Origin: Stenogyne calaminthoides
Lineage: Eukaryota; Streptophyta; Magnoliopsida; Lamiales; Lamiaceae
Assembly (NCBI GenBank): GCA_037126765.1
Contig: JBBCBC010000007.1
Span: 42,015,394 to 42,079,393, forward strand
Length of the DNA: 64,000 nt
Direction: 5' to 3'
Part shown: positions 10,881-23,400 of the stretch, in pieces
Numbering within the stretch: the stretch's first letter is position 1
Layout of the letters: every line of letters begins with the position of its first letter
Notes under the pieces: generated by a model
Seen by the model: only the letters and a program-made list of their open reading frames with translations
Told to the model about the DNA's origin: nothing
Database searches by the model: none
Translations under genes and position numbers: made by a program

Positions 10881-11505
10881 ACAGTAAAAACCCTCTATAT
10901 GAGTACTCTATATAGGAATAAACTCTCTATAATAATAAAAAATCACGGTCCCAACTTGAGACCAGTTATATTTAGGAATAAACTCCACATTGTAATAAGG
11001 CATATTTTTTTTCAGTCCCTTCTTAAGGATTTATGCCTCCATATAAGAATAAATTACATTATATATAAAAATTTATATATCATTACAATTAAGATGACCT
11101 AAAATATTTACCTATGGTTAATTGTGACACATCTGAATTTCATTGATTTGAGTTCGTTTATCAACTTTGGGTGCCATTTGCTTGAAATAGAAAAAGTGTA
11201 CTAATTTTATGAAAAATATACATGTATTGAACAAACATTAATACACATGTCAACTATAACTATTGTTTAGTTCCTAAATACATGCATATTAGTTGATACA
11301 TATATGTTACATACTTTGAAAGTGTATGTATTTATGTTAGTCACATTCATATTAATTAGATATATGAATTTATTAATAAATTTACATACATGTAGTATAG
11401 TATGTATTATATTAAATGTATTTTTTAAAATATTTTTTTTTATGTAAAACTCTTTTTAAGAATAACCTCCCTATAGTAATATTTTTTCCCGGTCCCGACT
11501 TGTGG
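10881..11505 (+). mobile_element. Emigrant/pogo-like MITE fragments
   Basis: At 10881 TA is followed by CAGTAAAAACCCTCTATAT, close to the CAGTAAAACCTCTATAAATTAAT end known for Emigrant/pogo-like elements, and then by a GGTCCCAACTTGAGACCAG segment. A second, similar start in the same direction (GTAAAACTCTTTTTAAGAAT ... GGTCCCGACTTG) lies at 11443-11505. I do not see the opposite inverted ends, so these are fragments. Confidence 0.4.
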
Positions 11506-11719
11506 TTTCACGTTTTTCCACGTCGTTTCAAGTCATCGTTTCAACTTCGACTAAAGTGCTACTTAATCGTTGGAAACGTTCGACATTATGAGCCACTAAT
11601 GGCCTCAAAATAAAACCGACATCCTGAATAATTAATCACTATTTCAGGTTTAAATTTTCAATTTATGTTTTGTAACCGTCACAATAAAAACGTACGTAAC
11701 GTTTTTGCGTATTAATTTA

Positions 11720-13434
11720 TGTTGGGAAATTAGGGGTGCCCGGATCTATTCAAATTGTATTTAAATACATATTTAAATTAATCAATTAATTACTAACATG
11801 AATTAATCCTAAATCAATTCAACATAATAACTAAACAAGCAAATAAGCAACATGCTTACACGTAATCCACGTAAATCCTAAGTATGCAGAATCTAGGAGT
11901 TACGAGATTACTTACCTCTTGTAGAGACAACCTTGAGACGATGGATCCACCCAAAGTGCCTTCTCAAATATGTCTCACGTCCACGAACGTAATCCGGTGG
12001 GAGGATTCTCAACGAACGATTTTAATTTAAAGGAGAAAATATAAAATATTTTGCCATCACCTTTGTGGATTTCTAATTTTTCCAACACATGGAATTGCAT
12101 TGGTGATGAAAAAAAATTCATCCCCTATTTATAACAAGCGGTTGGACGAAAATTTTGGCTTATGGGACTATTGGGAAATTTATTTGCTTCTTCCTCAAGA
12201 TACAATCTTGAATGTATCCAATATATTCTATTTCCCAAAATATCTCCCAACAAAATCTTCTCCTCCTTTTGCCTTGTATATTTTCGAAAAATACCTATTA
12301 ATGGGGAAGGAAAAAGATCTTTGACTTATCTTAAATTTTTGGGATAAACTTGTATCTCAAGAATACTTATTCCATAAAAATCTTTCCAAGAAAATCAAGA
12401 AAATATTTTCTCCCTCCTTCTTAATATTTTCGAAAATATTGGGGAAAAATAGGGCAAAATATTTTCTTCTCATTTTTATTAATTGGACTTTAATTTAGGC
12501 TATTTGAGGGGCCTTTAAGAGAATTAAGATTGGACCTCCAATGGGCTATGAAGCTTTAATATTATTATTCAAGCCCATTAATAATAATTTACTCCACTAT
12601 AAAATTAATATTGAACTATTCATCTTAACCCACATTACAACTTCACAATAATATGGCTCCCGGTCATTATTTTCCGTGTTTAAGATTATCTTAGTCCATT
12701 AATTAATTAAGCCACTGAACAGACTTTATATTAATTAATATCTTTGTCCTTGGAGTAAAGACAACTCAACATTATTATCCATACCGGAAATAAATTTTCA
12801 CTTGCAAGATTTGGTATGATAAAGATTCTGAGCCCACCAAGGGGACAAATCAAGCAAGACGTGCTTGCACACGATTCTCCGTATTAAATCTTAGCAATCG
12901 TCGTGTAATCAATAATATTGCCCAAGATACAAGGTATCGAATCGCATTGATTCTCTTCCCATCATAAGTGAAAGCAATAGTTATTAATTTCACACGATCC
13001 TATTTAAGGAACGGAGATTAAGAAATAACGAACCACTGAGGTCTAATTCTTGTATATTCAGTACCGAAGAATTTATCCTCCTGTAGGTCCTATTCAGCGC
13101 ATCATAATGCACTAGTGTAATCTCTTGGTCAAGACAAGTCAATCTGAGCCTTACACTTCAACCTTTCATGATGGATTGTTCATTTCCATCTGGGTTGTGA
13201 ATTTGTACTTAATCACGAGGGACTGTTAATTTGATCTTCTGTGATCTGGTATCACCAAATTAACTACAACGTGATACGTACTTACTTATCGAACAGGTTT
13301 GCAATAAATATATATAACATTAATTCATATTTAGTGCAACAGTGATAAATAATTTATTTCAGTAGATAAATAAAAAATTCGATTTGGTTTGGTTATACAA
13401 AGTAAAAAATATACTTTTCAGTATAACCCCAACA
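11720..13434 (-). mobile_element. Solo LTR, A family, inside element D's LTR
   Basis: It starts TGTTGGGAAATTAGGGG and ends CAGTATAACCCCAACA (1715 bp), matching both LTRs of copia element A (about 1705 bp). The flanks are ATTTA and ATTTT, a 5-bp duplication with one mismatch. The related unoccupied site near 39010 reads TATTAATTTGCTGTAGCCG, confirming the boundaries. There is no internal region, so it is a solo LTR. Confidence 0.88.
12123..12134 (-). promoter_or_regulatory. LTR TATA box (solo A LTR)
   Basis: The minus strand reads TTATAAATAGGGG, the same place and sequence as in the other A and B LTRs. Confidence 0.5.
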
Positions 13435-13624
13435 ATTTTTTTTAGCCGTTACGTGCCAGCAATTAAATTAAACGAAAAATAAAATCGAGGCAAATTCACT
13501 CCTCATTTGTATTTTTCCAATGTGGAACAAAAGCTCATTGTTTTTCCCTTTCCCAATAATCGATTACAACAACTTTGAAAATTAATTTCTCATTCATCCA
13601 AAAAATGAGCAACATTTTCCAACA

Positions 13625-14025
13625 ATCCCCCACATGAATGGAAATTGATATAGACACCAAAAGGTTTTGATGATATAAATCAAAGTTAGAAAATTGCATA
13701 GGATAGGTAGGTGTCACCCTTTGAACCTTCCCTTGTAAAAGCACACTTACATTACTAGTCGAATAATAGACGAGATGTCTTTGAACTATCAACTGTTTGT
13801 GTAAACGATGGTGCACTTCACCCAAGTTCTTTCTAACAACTCTCAATTCTCACGGTTATGTTCATTTTGACCATGAACATCCGTCTGGTTCTGCAAGAGT
13901 TTTTAGAAATATGCCTTACAATATTCCCTTCGAAGCAACCCCACTTCTCTCTTACATAGGTGATTATTTTAAGAGCAATTCACAAACTCTTCTCAAATCA
14001 TTAATAGCAACAAGCTAATTCTCAC
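13625..14025 (-). mobile_element. Element D: internal part next to its 3' LTR
   Basis: It begins with the complement of a polypurine tract (minus strand ATGTGGGGGAT directly before TGTTGG). The rest has no coding frame, as in a large non-autonomous LTR element. It is cut at 14025 by element C and resumes at 36975. Confidence 0.5.
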
Positions 14026-15496
14026 TGTTAGTGTTAATGTCCTAGAGACAATCTATTGTAAGGACATAATACTAGATGATATTCAGTTTGATTTAATATT
14101 ATAATCCACTTAATATTAATGTATGACAATACATTTGTTTGAATGTTATGTTTGATTGTTTGCATTTATTCATGCAAGTGTTCCCATGAATCATTGCTAT
14201 CATTGAGGTTGTGAGAACTCAGATGACTTAAGCATGATTCTCAAATAGCCCCGATCAAGGATCATCAAGAATGAGATATTGATGATACAATGAAAATTGG
14301 TGTGCTGTCTGCATCATACTCTTAGAGAGTGTAGTAAGATCTCACTTACTACGAGATACTAGGTATCTCATGATGGATGCACAGATACCTTGGAGGGTAT
14401 TGGTATACCCATCCGAGAAACTGTTTAATGTAAGTCCACAATATGTGTCTACGGGTGTCTCGGTTAGTGGGAGCAATGTGATATTCCTTTGACTTGAGGT
14501 CAATGCGCACGACATGTATGGAGTGATGAACTTTGACCATGACCGATGCTTGCACTCGTCTATGGGTAGATATGACTTGGATTTGGTTCATCATGAAGTT
14601 CATGTGCGTGGTAGTTGATCCAAGAATAAGATTCATTCCTCAATGTGGATTTAGAGAGAATACTCATCTTCTCATCATAATTGGATCAAAATCATCGACC
14701 GATGCACGTTAACTTAGACTTTGTGGCTAAGTGTGACATACATGATCAATTAGTGATTAAAGATAATATGATTAAGTTATTTGAATAGACACTTCATCAT
14801 GTTCAAGACTTAATCGTGTATTCGCGAATGAAAGGAGGAAATCGTAATAGCCCATGTTTCAGTTACAGGTAGTTGCACGTTTCTCGCAACATACCTCATA
14901 TATTGAGAATGTCTGATTTATTATCTAGGGTTCAATTAAGACCATTAGTTTGACTAATCGCTCGATATATGAGGGCCTATGGGTCACACAACAAGTAATC
15001 CCCTTTTACGGATTATAGTTGGTTGATTAAATGTTAAATTAGATTTAATATTTAATTTATGGAGAATTAATTAATAATAGATTAATTTGGAATTAATTAT
15101 TATTAATGTTTAATTAAATTAGATTTAATTAAATAGGATTCCTAATAATAATATATGGAATATTATTATAGGATTTAATATATGTGGAATCAAATCCGTA
15201 GAGATTTGATATACATGGGAATTAATCCGTAGAGATTTTATATATGAGAAATAAATCTGAGAGATTTATTTTGTAAGCTTAGGTACTTTATTTCCTAATC
15301 AGGTTAGCTTAAGATTTAAGCTGGGTCTTCCCAATATATATGAGCTCTTAATAATTTACAAACAACGTTAATTCATATTTTTCCATAAAATATAGAATAG
15401 GAATTTTCCTAGCAAATTCCGTCTCAGATTCAACGCTAGCAAATCTGTGCAAGTCCGTGAACGGGGATTACGTGGATACCATAGTAGAGAAATATG
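14026..15496 (+). repeat. 5' LTR of element C, first part
   Basis: It starts TGTTAGTGTTAATGTCCTAG and closely matches 35367-36840. A TATA-like AATATATATGAGC lies near 15333. It breaks after ATATG at 15496, where element A inserted, and its last 131 bases are at 27254-27384. Confidence 0.9.
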
Positions 15497-17203
15497 TGTT
15501 GAGAAATTAGGGGTGCCCGGATCTATTCGAGATGAATTTAAATACATATTTAAATTAATCAATTAATTACTAACATGAATTAATCCTAAATCAATTCAAC
15601 ATAATAATTAAACAAGCAAATAAGCAACATGCGTACACGTAATCCACGTAAATCCAAAGCATTCGGAATCTAGGAGTTACGAGATTACATACCTCTTGTA
15701 AAGACAACCGTTGAGACGATGGATCAACCCAAAGAGCTTTTCCAAATATGTCCCACGTCCACGAACGTAATCCGGTGGGAGGATTCACACGAACGATTTT
15801 AATAAAGGAGAAAAATAAAATATTTTGCCACCACCTTTGTGGATTTATAATATTTCCAACACATGAAATTGCACTTTGGGATGAAAAATTCATCCCCTAT
15901 TTATAGGACTAAGGGGGCCAATTTTTTTCAATGGAAAAATAAGGAAAAAATTTTTTCTTGTTCTCCAAGAAATCTTGAATATATCTCATATATTCTTTTC
16001 TCCTTAATTAAATTTTTCCATAAAATCTCATTCCCCTTTATCCTTTATTTTTCGAAAATTTACAAGGAAAAAGAAACAAGATTTTGTTTCTTGAATTTAT
16101 GGGATAATTATGTATTATAAGAATACTTATCTCTTTCCATAAAAATCTCTTCAAGAAAATCAAGAAAATCTTTCTTCTTCTTTCCTACAATATTTTCAAA
16201 AATATTAGGAAATATTAGGCAAGAATATATTCTCATTTTCATTAATTGGACTTCAATTTGGGCTATTTGAGGGGCCTTTAGGAGAATTAAGATTGGAACT
16301 CCAATGGGCTATGAAACTTTAATATTTAGCCAAAATATTATTCAAGCCCATTAATATTAATTTATTCCACTATAAAATTAATATTGAACTATCCATCTTA
16401 ACCCATATTACAACTTCACAATAATATGGCTCCCGGTCATTATTTTTCGTGTTTAAGATTATCTTAGTCCACTAATTAATTAAGCCACTGAACAGGCTTT
16501 ATATTAATTAATATCTTTGTCCTTGGAGTAAAGACAACTCAACGTTATTATCCATACCGAAAATAAATTTCCACTTGCAAGATTTGGTATGATAAAGATT
16601 TTGAGCCCACCAAGGACAAATCAAGCAAGCCGTACTTGCACACGATTCTCCATATTAAATCTTAGCAATCGTCATGTAACTAATAGTATTGCCCAAGATA
16701 TAAGGTATCGAATCATATTGACTCTATTCCCATCATAAGTCAAAGCAATAGTTATTAATTTCACACGATCCTATTTAAGGGACGGAGATTAAGAAATAAC
16801 GAACCACTGAGGTCTAATTCTTGTATATTCAATACCGAAGAATTTATCCTCCTCAGAGATCCTATTCAACAAGATCATAATGCACTAGTGTAATCTCTTG
16901 GTCAAGACAGGCCAATCTGAGCCTTACACTTCAACCTTTCATGATGGTTTGTTCATTTCCATCTGGGTTGTGAATTTGTACTTAGTTACGAGGAACTGTT
17001 AATTTTATCTTCCGTGATCTGGTATCGTCAAATTAACTACAATGTAACACGTACTATTTATTGAACAGTATGCACTATATATATATATAACATTCATTCA
17101 TATTTAATGCAACAGTGATAATTAATTTATTTCAGTAAATAAATAAGAAATTCAGTTTGGTTATACAAAGTAAAAAAGCATACTTTTCAGTATAACCCCA
17201 ACA
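15497..17203 (-). repeat. 3' LTR of element A
   Basis: 1707 bp, starting TGTTGAGAAATTAGGGGTG and ending CAGTATAACCCCAACA on the plus strand. The minus strand carries CCTATAAATAGGGG at about 15893-15906, a likely TATA box, which makes the U3 about 1.3 kb. Confidence 0.92.
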
Positions 17204-17322
17204 ATCTCCCACTTATACTCAAAGTCTGCTTTTAAGTATACTACAACATGTCTCGTGTTCTATGTGACATCTAATGTTACCTACACGAATCTAATAATAT
17301 TTCTCCCACTTATACTCAAAGT
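17204..17322 (-). promoter_or_regulatory. Polypurine tract of element A, present twice
   Basis: Minus-strand ACTTTGAGTATAAGTGGGAGA lies directly against the 3' LTR (17204-17225). A second copy of TTTGAGTATAAGTGGGAGA lies at 17302-17320, overlapping the pol stop codon. The one next to the LTR should be the functional second-strand primer. Confidence 0.7.
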
Positions 17323-19107
17323 AGATTGGCAACGCTCTTGACACCCATTCCTTCCACATGTCTCTTGAATGTACTCTGAGGCAGACTCTTTGTGAATGGA
17401 TCTGCTAGGTTGTCTTCCGATGCAATATTTGTCACCTCAATGTCTCCTCTCTTAACGATTTCTCGTATAAGATGGTATTTTCTTTCTATGTCTTTGCTGG
17501 CCTTGTGGGCTCTCGGTTCCCTGGAATTTGAAACTGCTCCAGCGTATTATCACAGTAAACCATGTTCGTGCTGGGCAAATTCGGGACAACGTCCAAGTCC
17601 ACTAGGAAGTTCTTGAGCCAAACCGCTTCTTTCGCTGCTTCACAAACTACTATGTATTCGGCTTCCATGGTAGAATCGGCGATGCATTTCTGCTTAACGC
17701 TTCTCCATATCATGGCTCCTCCCCCATGCAAAACACACTACCCAAGGTTGACTTTCTGGAATCCACGTCTGATTGGAAATCTGAGTCCGTGTAACCGATG
17801 GGAATTATATTGTCTGATTGATAAACTAACATTATGTCCCGTGTCCTCTTCAGATACTTCAGAATGTTCTTTACTGCAGTCCAATGCTCTTTCCCAGGGT
17901 TGCTTTGATATCTTGCCACCATGCCTATGACAAAGCAGATATCCGGTCTCGTGCACAGCATTGCATACATGAGGCTTCCTACAGCCGAAGCATAAGGAAT
18001 GCCCTTCATGTCATCTATTTCCTTTTGTGTCTTGGGACACATCTCCTTGGATAGATGGATTCCGTGTCTGAAAGGCACAAAGCCTTTCTTGGAATCTTGC
18101 ATGCTGAATCGCTTCAAAACGATATCTATATATGAGGCTTGCGAAAGCCCGATCATTCTTTTCCTGCGATCTCGAGTGATCTTGATCCCTAGGATATGAC
18201 CTGCTTTCCCTAAGTCCTTCATATCAAACTGTTTTGATAGCCATGCCCTTACGTCTGACAACATCTTTACATCGTTCCCGATGAGCAGAATGGCGTCTAC
18301 GTATAGTACCAAGAATACCAAGGCAGTTCCATCACGCTTCTTATAAACACAACTTTCGAAATTGTTTTGATCAAAACCGTAGGATTTTATAACTTGATCA
18401 AAATACTGATTCCAAGCACGGGATGCTTGCTTTAGCCCATAAATTGATTTCTTTAGCTTGCAAACCAGATGCTCTTGGCCTTTTTCAATGAAGCCTTCGG
18501 GTTGTTGCATATAGATTTCTTCGTCAAGACTTCCATTGAGGAAAGCGGTCTTGGCATCCATTTGTCAGATCTCAAAGTCTAGGTGCGCAACAATTGACAA
18601 GAGAATATAGATGGACTTGAGCATGGCTACGGGCAAAAAGGTTTCCTCATAATCGATCCCTTCTTTCTGAGTGTACCCTTTCGCCACGAGTCTTGCCTTA
18701 AAGGTTTCAACCTTTCCACCCGGTCCCCTTTTTCTCTTGTATACCCACTTGCATCCAATGGGTTTTACCCCATTAGGTGGTTCAACTAGCTCCCATACTT
18801 TATTGTAATCCATTGAACCCATCTCGGCTTCCATTGCGGTTTGCTAAGAATTTGCATCCTTATCTTGAATCGCCTCGTTGTAGGACCATGGATCTGATTC
18901 TTCTCCTGAGATCAAGTCCGAGGACTCTCCTATCCCCAAAAATTGCTCGGGTTGTCTGAACAACCCTCCCACTACAGACGAGGTTCTGGTTGTGTACGTG
19001 ACACTTGGTACGTCGTCTTGTACAGTTGGCAATGGAGTCGGCCCCCTAAGTTCTTCTAAGGTAATCTCACTTCTAGGCTTTTTATCGTTCATATAGTCTT
19101 CTTCCAA
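17316..19107 (-). pseudogene. Element A: RT and RNase H part of pol, broken
   Basis: Reading from 19107 down: the IN-RT linker (FLEEDYMNDKKPRSEITLEE), the RT start (WELVEPPNGVKPIGCKWVYK), the copia RT motifs YTQKEGIDYEETF and KTAFLNGSLDEEIYMQQPEG, and IYGLKQASRAWN. The catalytic box, normally YVDD, is YVDAI here. RNase H follows (STMEAEYI), and the pol end reads DIEVTNIASEDNLADPFTKS with stop TGA at 17316-17318. Stops at 18835-18837 and 18562-18564 fall where the family has Trp (xWQ and IWQMD), so each fits TGG changed to TAG or TGA. Frameshifts lie near 17730 and 17500. YVDA in place of YVDD loses the second catalytic Asp. Confidence 0.9.
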
Positions 19108-19132
19108 AAATCTAAAGTCGTCTTAATTCTTT

Positions 19133-20991
19133 TGTTTGGGAATGAACATTGCATCCCTATTCGAGGTGAATATTTAAATACAAATTTAATTCATTAATTA
19201 TTACTAGCATGAATTAATCCTATATTAATTCAAATAATAATTGCAACAACATATCATGCATATAAAAAGCCCCGTAAAACCTCACGGGTTTTTGGGAATC
19301 TACGGGTTTACGTGAATATATTCTTGGGATGGCGGTGGCTTTGGTGATTTTTAAATAACCAAAAGGACTTCCCAAGTATTCCTTAACCCTTGCTTTTTTG
19401 ACAATCCGGTGGAAGGATACTCCGAACAATTAACAAAAAGGAAAAAATAAACTTTGTTGCACCACTTGTGGATTTGCTAATATTTCCAAAGACATGGAAT
19501 TGTACTTGGGAATGAACTAATCATCCCTATTTATAGGAGAGGAGATCCACGAAAATTTAGTGAATTTTCAATGTGGGAAAAGACTTTTCTTGGTCACCAA
19601 GAAATCTTGAATATATCCCATATATTCTTTTTTTCCCATAATTAAAATATTCCACAAAATCCACCTCCTCTTTCTTTATGGAATTTTTGAAAAAAATGAG
19701 TTGTGCAAGAAATCCAAGATTTGGATCTTCTTGAATTTATGAGATATTCTTGTATTTCAAAAATACATATCTTCCATAATATCTTTTCAAGAAAATCAAG
19801 AAAATCTTTCTTGCCTCTATTTTTCCAAAAAATTAAAAATACTTAATGAATAACCAAGTGGGAGATTTCTTGAATTTAATGAGATAATCTTGTATTCCAA
19901 GAATACATATCTTCATTCCATAACAAAATTCAAAGAAAAATCTTTCTCCTCTTTTATCCATAATTTTCAAAAATAATGAGGAAATATAAGCAACAATATT
20001 TATTTTATTTTAATCACATTTTCAGGTTATTGGACTATATGTTGGGCTACTCGGGGCCTTTAGGAGAATTAAGATTGGACCTTCTAATGGATCTTGAATA
20101 TCTAATATTGAGCCACAATATAATTCAAGCCCATAAATATTAATTAATCCCACTACATAATTAATATTGCAGACTATCCATCTTAACCCATATTACAACA
20201 ATATGGCTCCGGTCATTATTTCCCGTGTTTAAGATTATCTAGCCCATTAATTAATTCAAGCCACTCAAATAGCTTTCCATTAATTAATATCTTTTGTCCT
20301 TGGTCAAGGAACGGTTCAACATTATTATCCATACCTAAACAAATTCCACTTGCAAGATTTAGTATGATAAAGCTTATGAACCTCCCAAGGGGGCAAATCA
20401 AAAAAGCGTGATTTGCACACGATTCTTCAGATTAAATCTTAGCAATCACATGTGACCAATAATATTGCCCAAGATAAAAAAGTATTGAATCTCTCTGAGA
20501 TTCGCTACCCATGATAAGTCAAAGCAATAGTTACCAATCCCACGTGATCCTATTTAAGGGACGAAGGTTAAGAAACAACGAACCACCGAGGTCTAATTCT
20601 TCCTTGTTCACCAAGAATTTATCCTCCTCAGAGGTCCTATTCAAATATCGATCACCATGCACTAGTGTAATCTCTTGGTCAAGACAAACCAATCTCGAGC
20701 CTTACACCTCAACCTTTTCGCGATGGTTGTTCATTTCCATCTAGGTAAGTGAATGACGTACTTTTTTAGTTACAAGGGACCGTTAATTTAATCTTACGTG
20801 ATCGGGTATCACTAAATTAACTCTGATGTAACACGCATCTAATTATTGAAACGCTTTATCAAAGAAATATATATAACATTCAATCATATTTAAAGCAGCA
20901 GTGATAAACAATTTATTTCAGTAAATAAGTCTGGAAATTCAGTTTCGATTATACAAAGTAAAAAGCATACTTTTCAGTATAATCCCCAACA
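19133..20991 (-). mobile_element. Solo LTR, B family, inside element A's pol
   Basis: 1859 bp, starting TGTTTGGGAATGAACATTGC and ending CAGTATAATCCCCAACA. It matches the two other B LTRs (24082-25933 and 33452-35319) over its length and splits pol between the integrase tail and the RT. I see no clean 5-bp duplication (left TCTTT, right ATTAC). A TATAAATAGGG is at about 19527-19537 on the minus strand. Confidence 0.82.
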
Positions 20992-22720
20992 ATTACGACC
21001 TTTTGATCTTCGAGACCATAGAACATGCATCCTTTTTTCCCTTGCGGTACCCTATAAACAACCTTAATTCCGAACGTGCGTCCAGTTTACCAGCTTCCTT
21101 ATCCAACACGTATCTTATTTACACCCCGGATCCTCATGTGTCCTAAGTTAAAATACTTCATTTTAAATTAATCCACAATTCTCTAGGGGTTTTGGGAATC
21201 GATTTGGATGACACTAAGTTTAGAATATAAGTTGTTGTTTGCAAGGCATAACCCCAGAACGATTTTGGTAAATCCGCATAACTCATCATTGACCTTACCA
21301 TTTCTAAAAGCGTTATGTTTCTTCGCTCTGCAACCCCATTTTTTTGAGGGGTACCGGGTGCAGTCAACTGGGATGCAATCCCTTCATCCGATAAGTAGTT
21401 CAAAAATTCATCGCTGAGGTATTCGCCTCCGCGATCAGATCGTTGAAACTTGATACTCTTTTCCTTATGATTCTCTGCTTGATCTTTAAATTCTTTGAAT
21501 TTATCAAAGGTCTCAGATTTATGCTTCATTAGAAAAATGTATCCATAGCGTGAGTAATCATCGATAAACGTAATGAAATACTCATAGCCACCTCTAGCTT
21601 TGATTTGCATTGGACCACACGTCGGTGTGAACGATCTCCAACACTTCTTTTGCTCTAAGCCACTTGGCTCCAAATGCCCTCTTGGTCATTTTACACTCCA
21701 AGCATGATTCGCAAGTTGGAAATGATTCAATCCGGAGGGACTCCAATGAACCATCTTGGACCAACTTTTGGATCCTTTTCGGGTTAATATGACCTAATCT
21801 TAGGTGCCAAAGAAGTGTCTCGTTCACGTCAGTCGAACGTTTTCTTTTATTACTTGAAATAGTAGATGTGTTATAAGATGCATTTATTCCAGTGATGTGC
21901 AAAAATTAATAATATATAAATTGTTCCGTAAAGTTCCATGATAGATAACCACATCGTTACGAAAAATAGTAACATGTTTATTAAAACGAACATAATATCC
22001 ATCGACAAATAGTTTGGAAACAAAAATAAGGTTTTTGCAAAAAACAGGAACATAAAGAACATCTCTTAAAATTAAACTCTTGTCTTCAAAAGACAGGTTC
22101 ATGTCTCCCACTACTTCAAATTTGCCACTCTTGTAAAGATCGTCTAGCGTGATGAGGATATCTCTTCCACTAAGTTGTAAGTCGTCCGGCTTGAACCCAC
22201 AGAATGTGAAACAAACATGATCGATGGACCCAGATCCATTACCCACGAGTGGGTAAAGAGCATGCCGCTAAACAAGTTTCAACAACTAGTCGTGAGAATT
22301 ACCTTTCTTTCCATTCATTTTGGGTTTGGAATAGGTCTTTTATCCAATGTCTCATTTCACCGCATTAAAACATATTCCCTTAAACTGGGATTCTTCCTCC
22401 ACCCTCCCTCTTCACCTTTCCTTTGCCCTTGGCAACACTTGAGATTAACTTATATACTTTGGCTTTTGGTCTTAAATTCTTAACTTCTTGCCTCCTCTTG
22501 CCTAGAAGAAGAAGATGAACCAAATATATAAAGAAAGGTTTATTTAATCTCTAATATTCCTTCACCGAGACTAAAGCTTTCTTAGGATCGGGCAAGAAAA
22601 CTTCGATTATTCATTTGGTAGTTGAGCTGAGAATCGTTCGTTGTTTTGGGCGGGGAATTTCATGAAATCGATCTGGGTTTCGATATCATATTCAAGCACC
22701 AAATACCTCAAGCTTGTTAA
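20992..22720 (-). pseudogene. Element A: protease and integrase part of pol, with a gag tail
   Basis: Minus strand, from high to low coordinates. A decayed zinc knuckle (GEMRHWIKD, ~22370). A protease with DSG-like site (near GSGSIDHVCFT, ~22230). The GAG-pre/HHCC part (LLWHLRLGH ... TCESCLECKM, ~21810). The integrase core (FITFIDDYSRYGYIFLMKHK; SDRGGEYLSDEFL; TAPGTPQKNGVAERRN). Finally KGCMFYGLEDQKVVI running into the solo LTR. Frames change near 21890 and 21600, and the first D region is degraded. Confidence 0.85.
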
Positions 22721-23400
22721 GGTGAGCCATCATTAATTGCATGATTGGTGTTCCCTTTTTTATAAAGTCTTGATACGGTTTTCCCCGCACCTATTGCATT
22801 TTTTGGGGCATGATTAGCATGTCTTTTGTCTCGGTGATCTTCTTCGCTGCAACACCTAGGGGTTTCTTGATGTTGGAACATCGCTTTAGATTGAACCCTG
22901 GCTCTACGGGCGACCCGTTTCAACGCTTTGGTGTTGGTGTTGCAACTCGCGTCGGCTACGCGAGCCTTTACCGCCGCGTCAACGGATTTCGTTGGCTCAC
23001 CTGCTTCCGCCGCAATTCGCGGTTACGCTCCCTGTTTTTGACCCGATTTGGTAGCGGTCACTCACATCTCGTGATGATGCGCCTCGATTCGACTCGATTC
23101 ACGGCGGAGCGCAACTGTTTTCATTTCGTCTCAGGGCGGCGCTGCGCCCTTTCAATTCGCGGTGACCTCGCCCTTTCTTCAACTCGATTCAGCGTGGCGT
23201 CCAGTGGTGCGTCAATTCCTCGACGCCCCTCTCTGACCCAGTTCGAAGATCCCGGCTTCACGCGTATCATCTATGTAGTGCCGCGGCGGCGAGTCACCCA
23301 CGCGCGCGCCCGGCGGCGGCGACTCGTGCGTGTTTTGCTCCACTAGTCGATTCTATCTCTCGTTCGTTCTGGGTTATTCCTTGTCTTTGTCTTTGCCTGC
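22706..23400 (+). repeat. GC-rich leader fragment inside element A
   Basis: It matches 27410-28130, the leader of element C, in the same plus orientation, although A itself reads on the minus strand. Shared landmarks are TTGATACGGTTTT, CTTCGCTGCAACACCTAGGGG, GCGTCGGCTACGCGAGCCT and CTCCACTAGTCGATTCTATC. The block is far richer in GC than its surroundings. It occupies the place where A's gag should be. A 178-codon plus-strand frame here (22810-23346) is of low complexity and is not taken as a gene. Confidence 0.75.

Larger units (their letters stand above)
10618..13624 (-). mobile_element. Element D: 3' LTR, interrupted (minus strand)
   Basis: The parts 10670-10880, 11495-11717 and 13436-13624 match 38565-39200 in order. 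The last two parts match closely, the first more loosely. The copy ends CCAACA at 13624 and is followed by the complement of a polypurine tract (ATCCCCCACAT), so the element reads on the minus strand. Emigrant-like sequence (about 10880-11500) and a solo LTR (11720-13434) lie inside. The outer end near 10618 is a guess and I found no target-site duplication. Confidence 0.5.

Noticed and set aside
22810..23346. 178-codon plus-strand open frame in the GC-rich block
   Set aside because: Low complexity, Arg/Ser/Phe-rich, no recognisable domain, and the homologous block at 27.4-28.1 kb does not keep the frame. It follows from the GC-rich composition.
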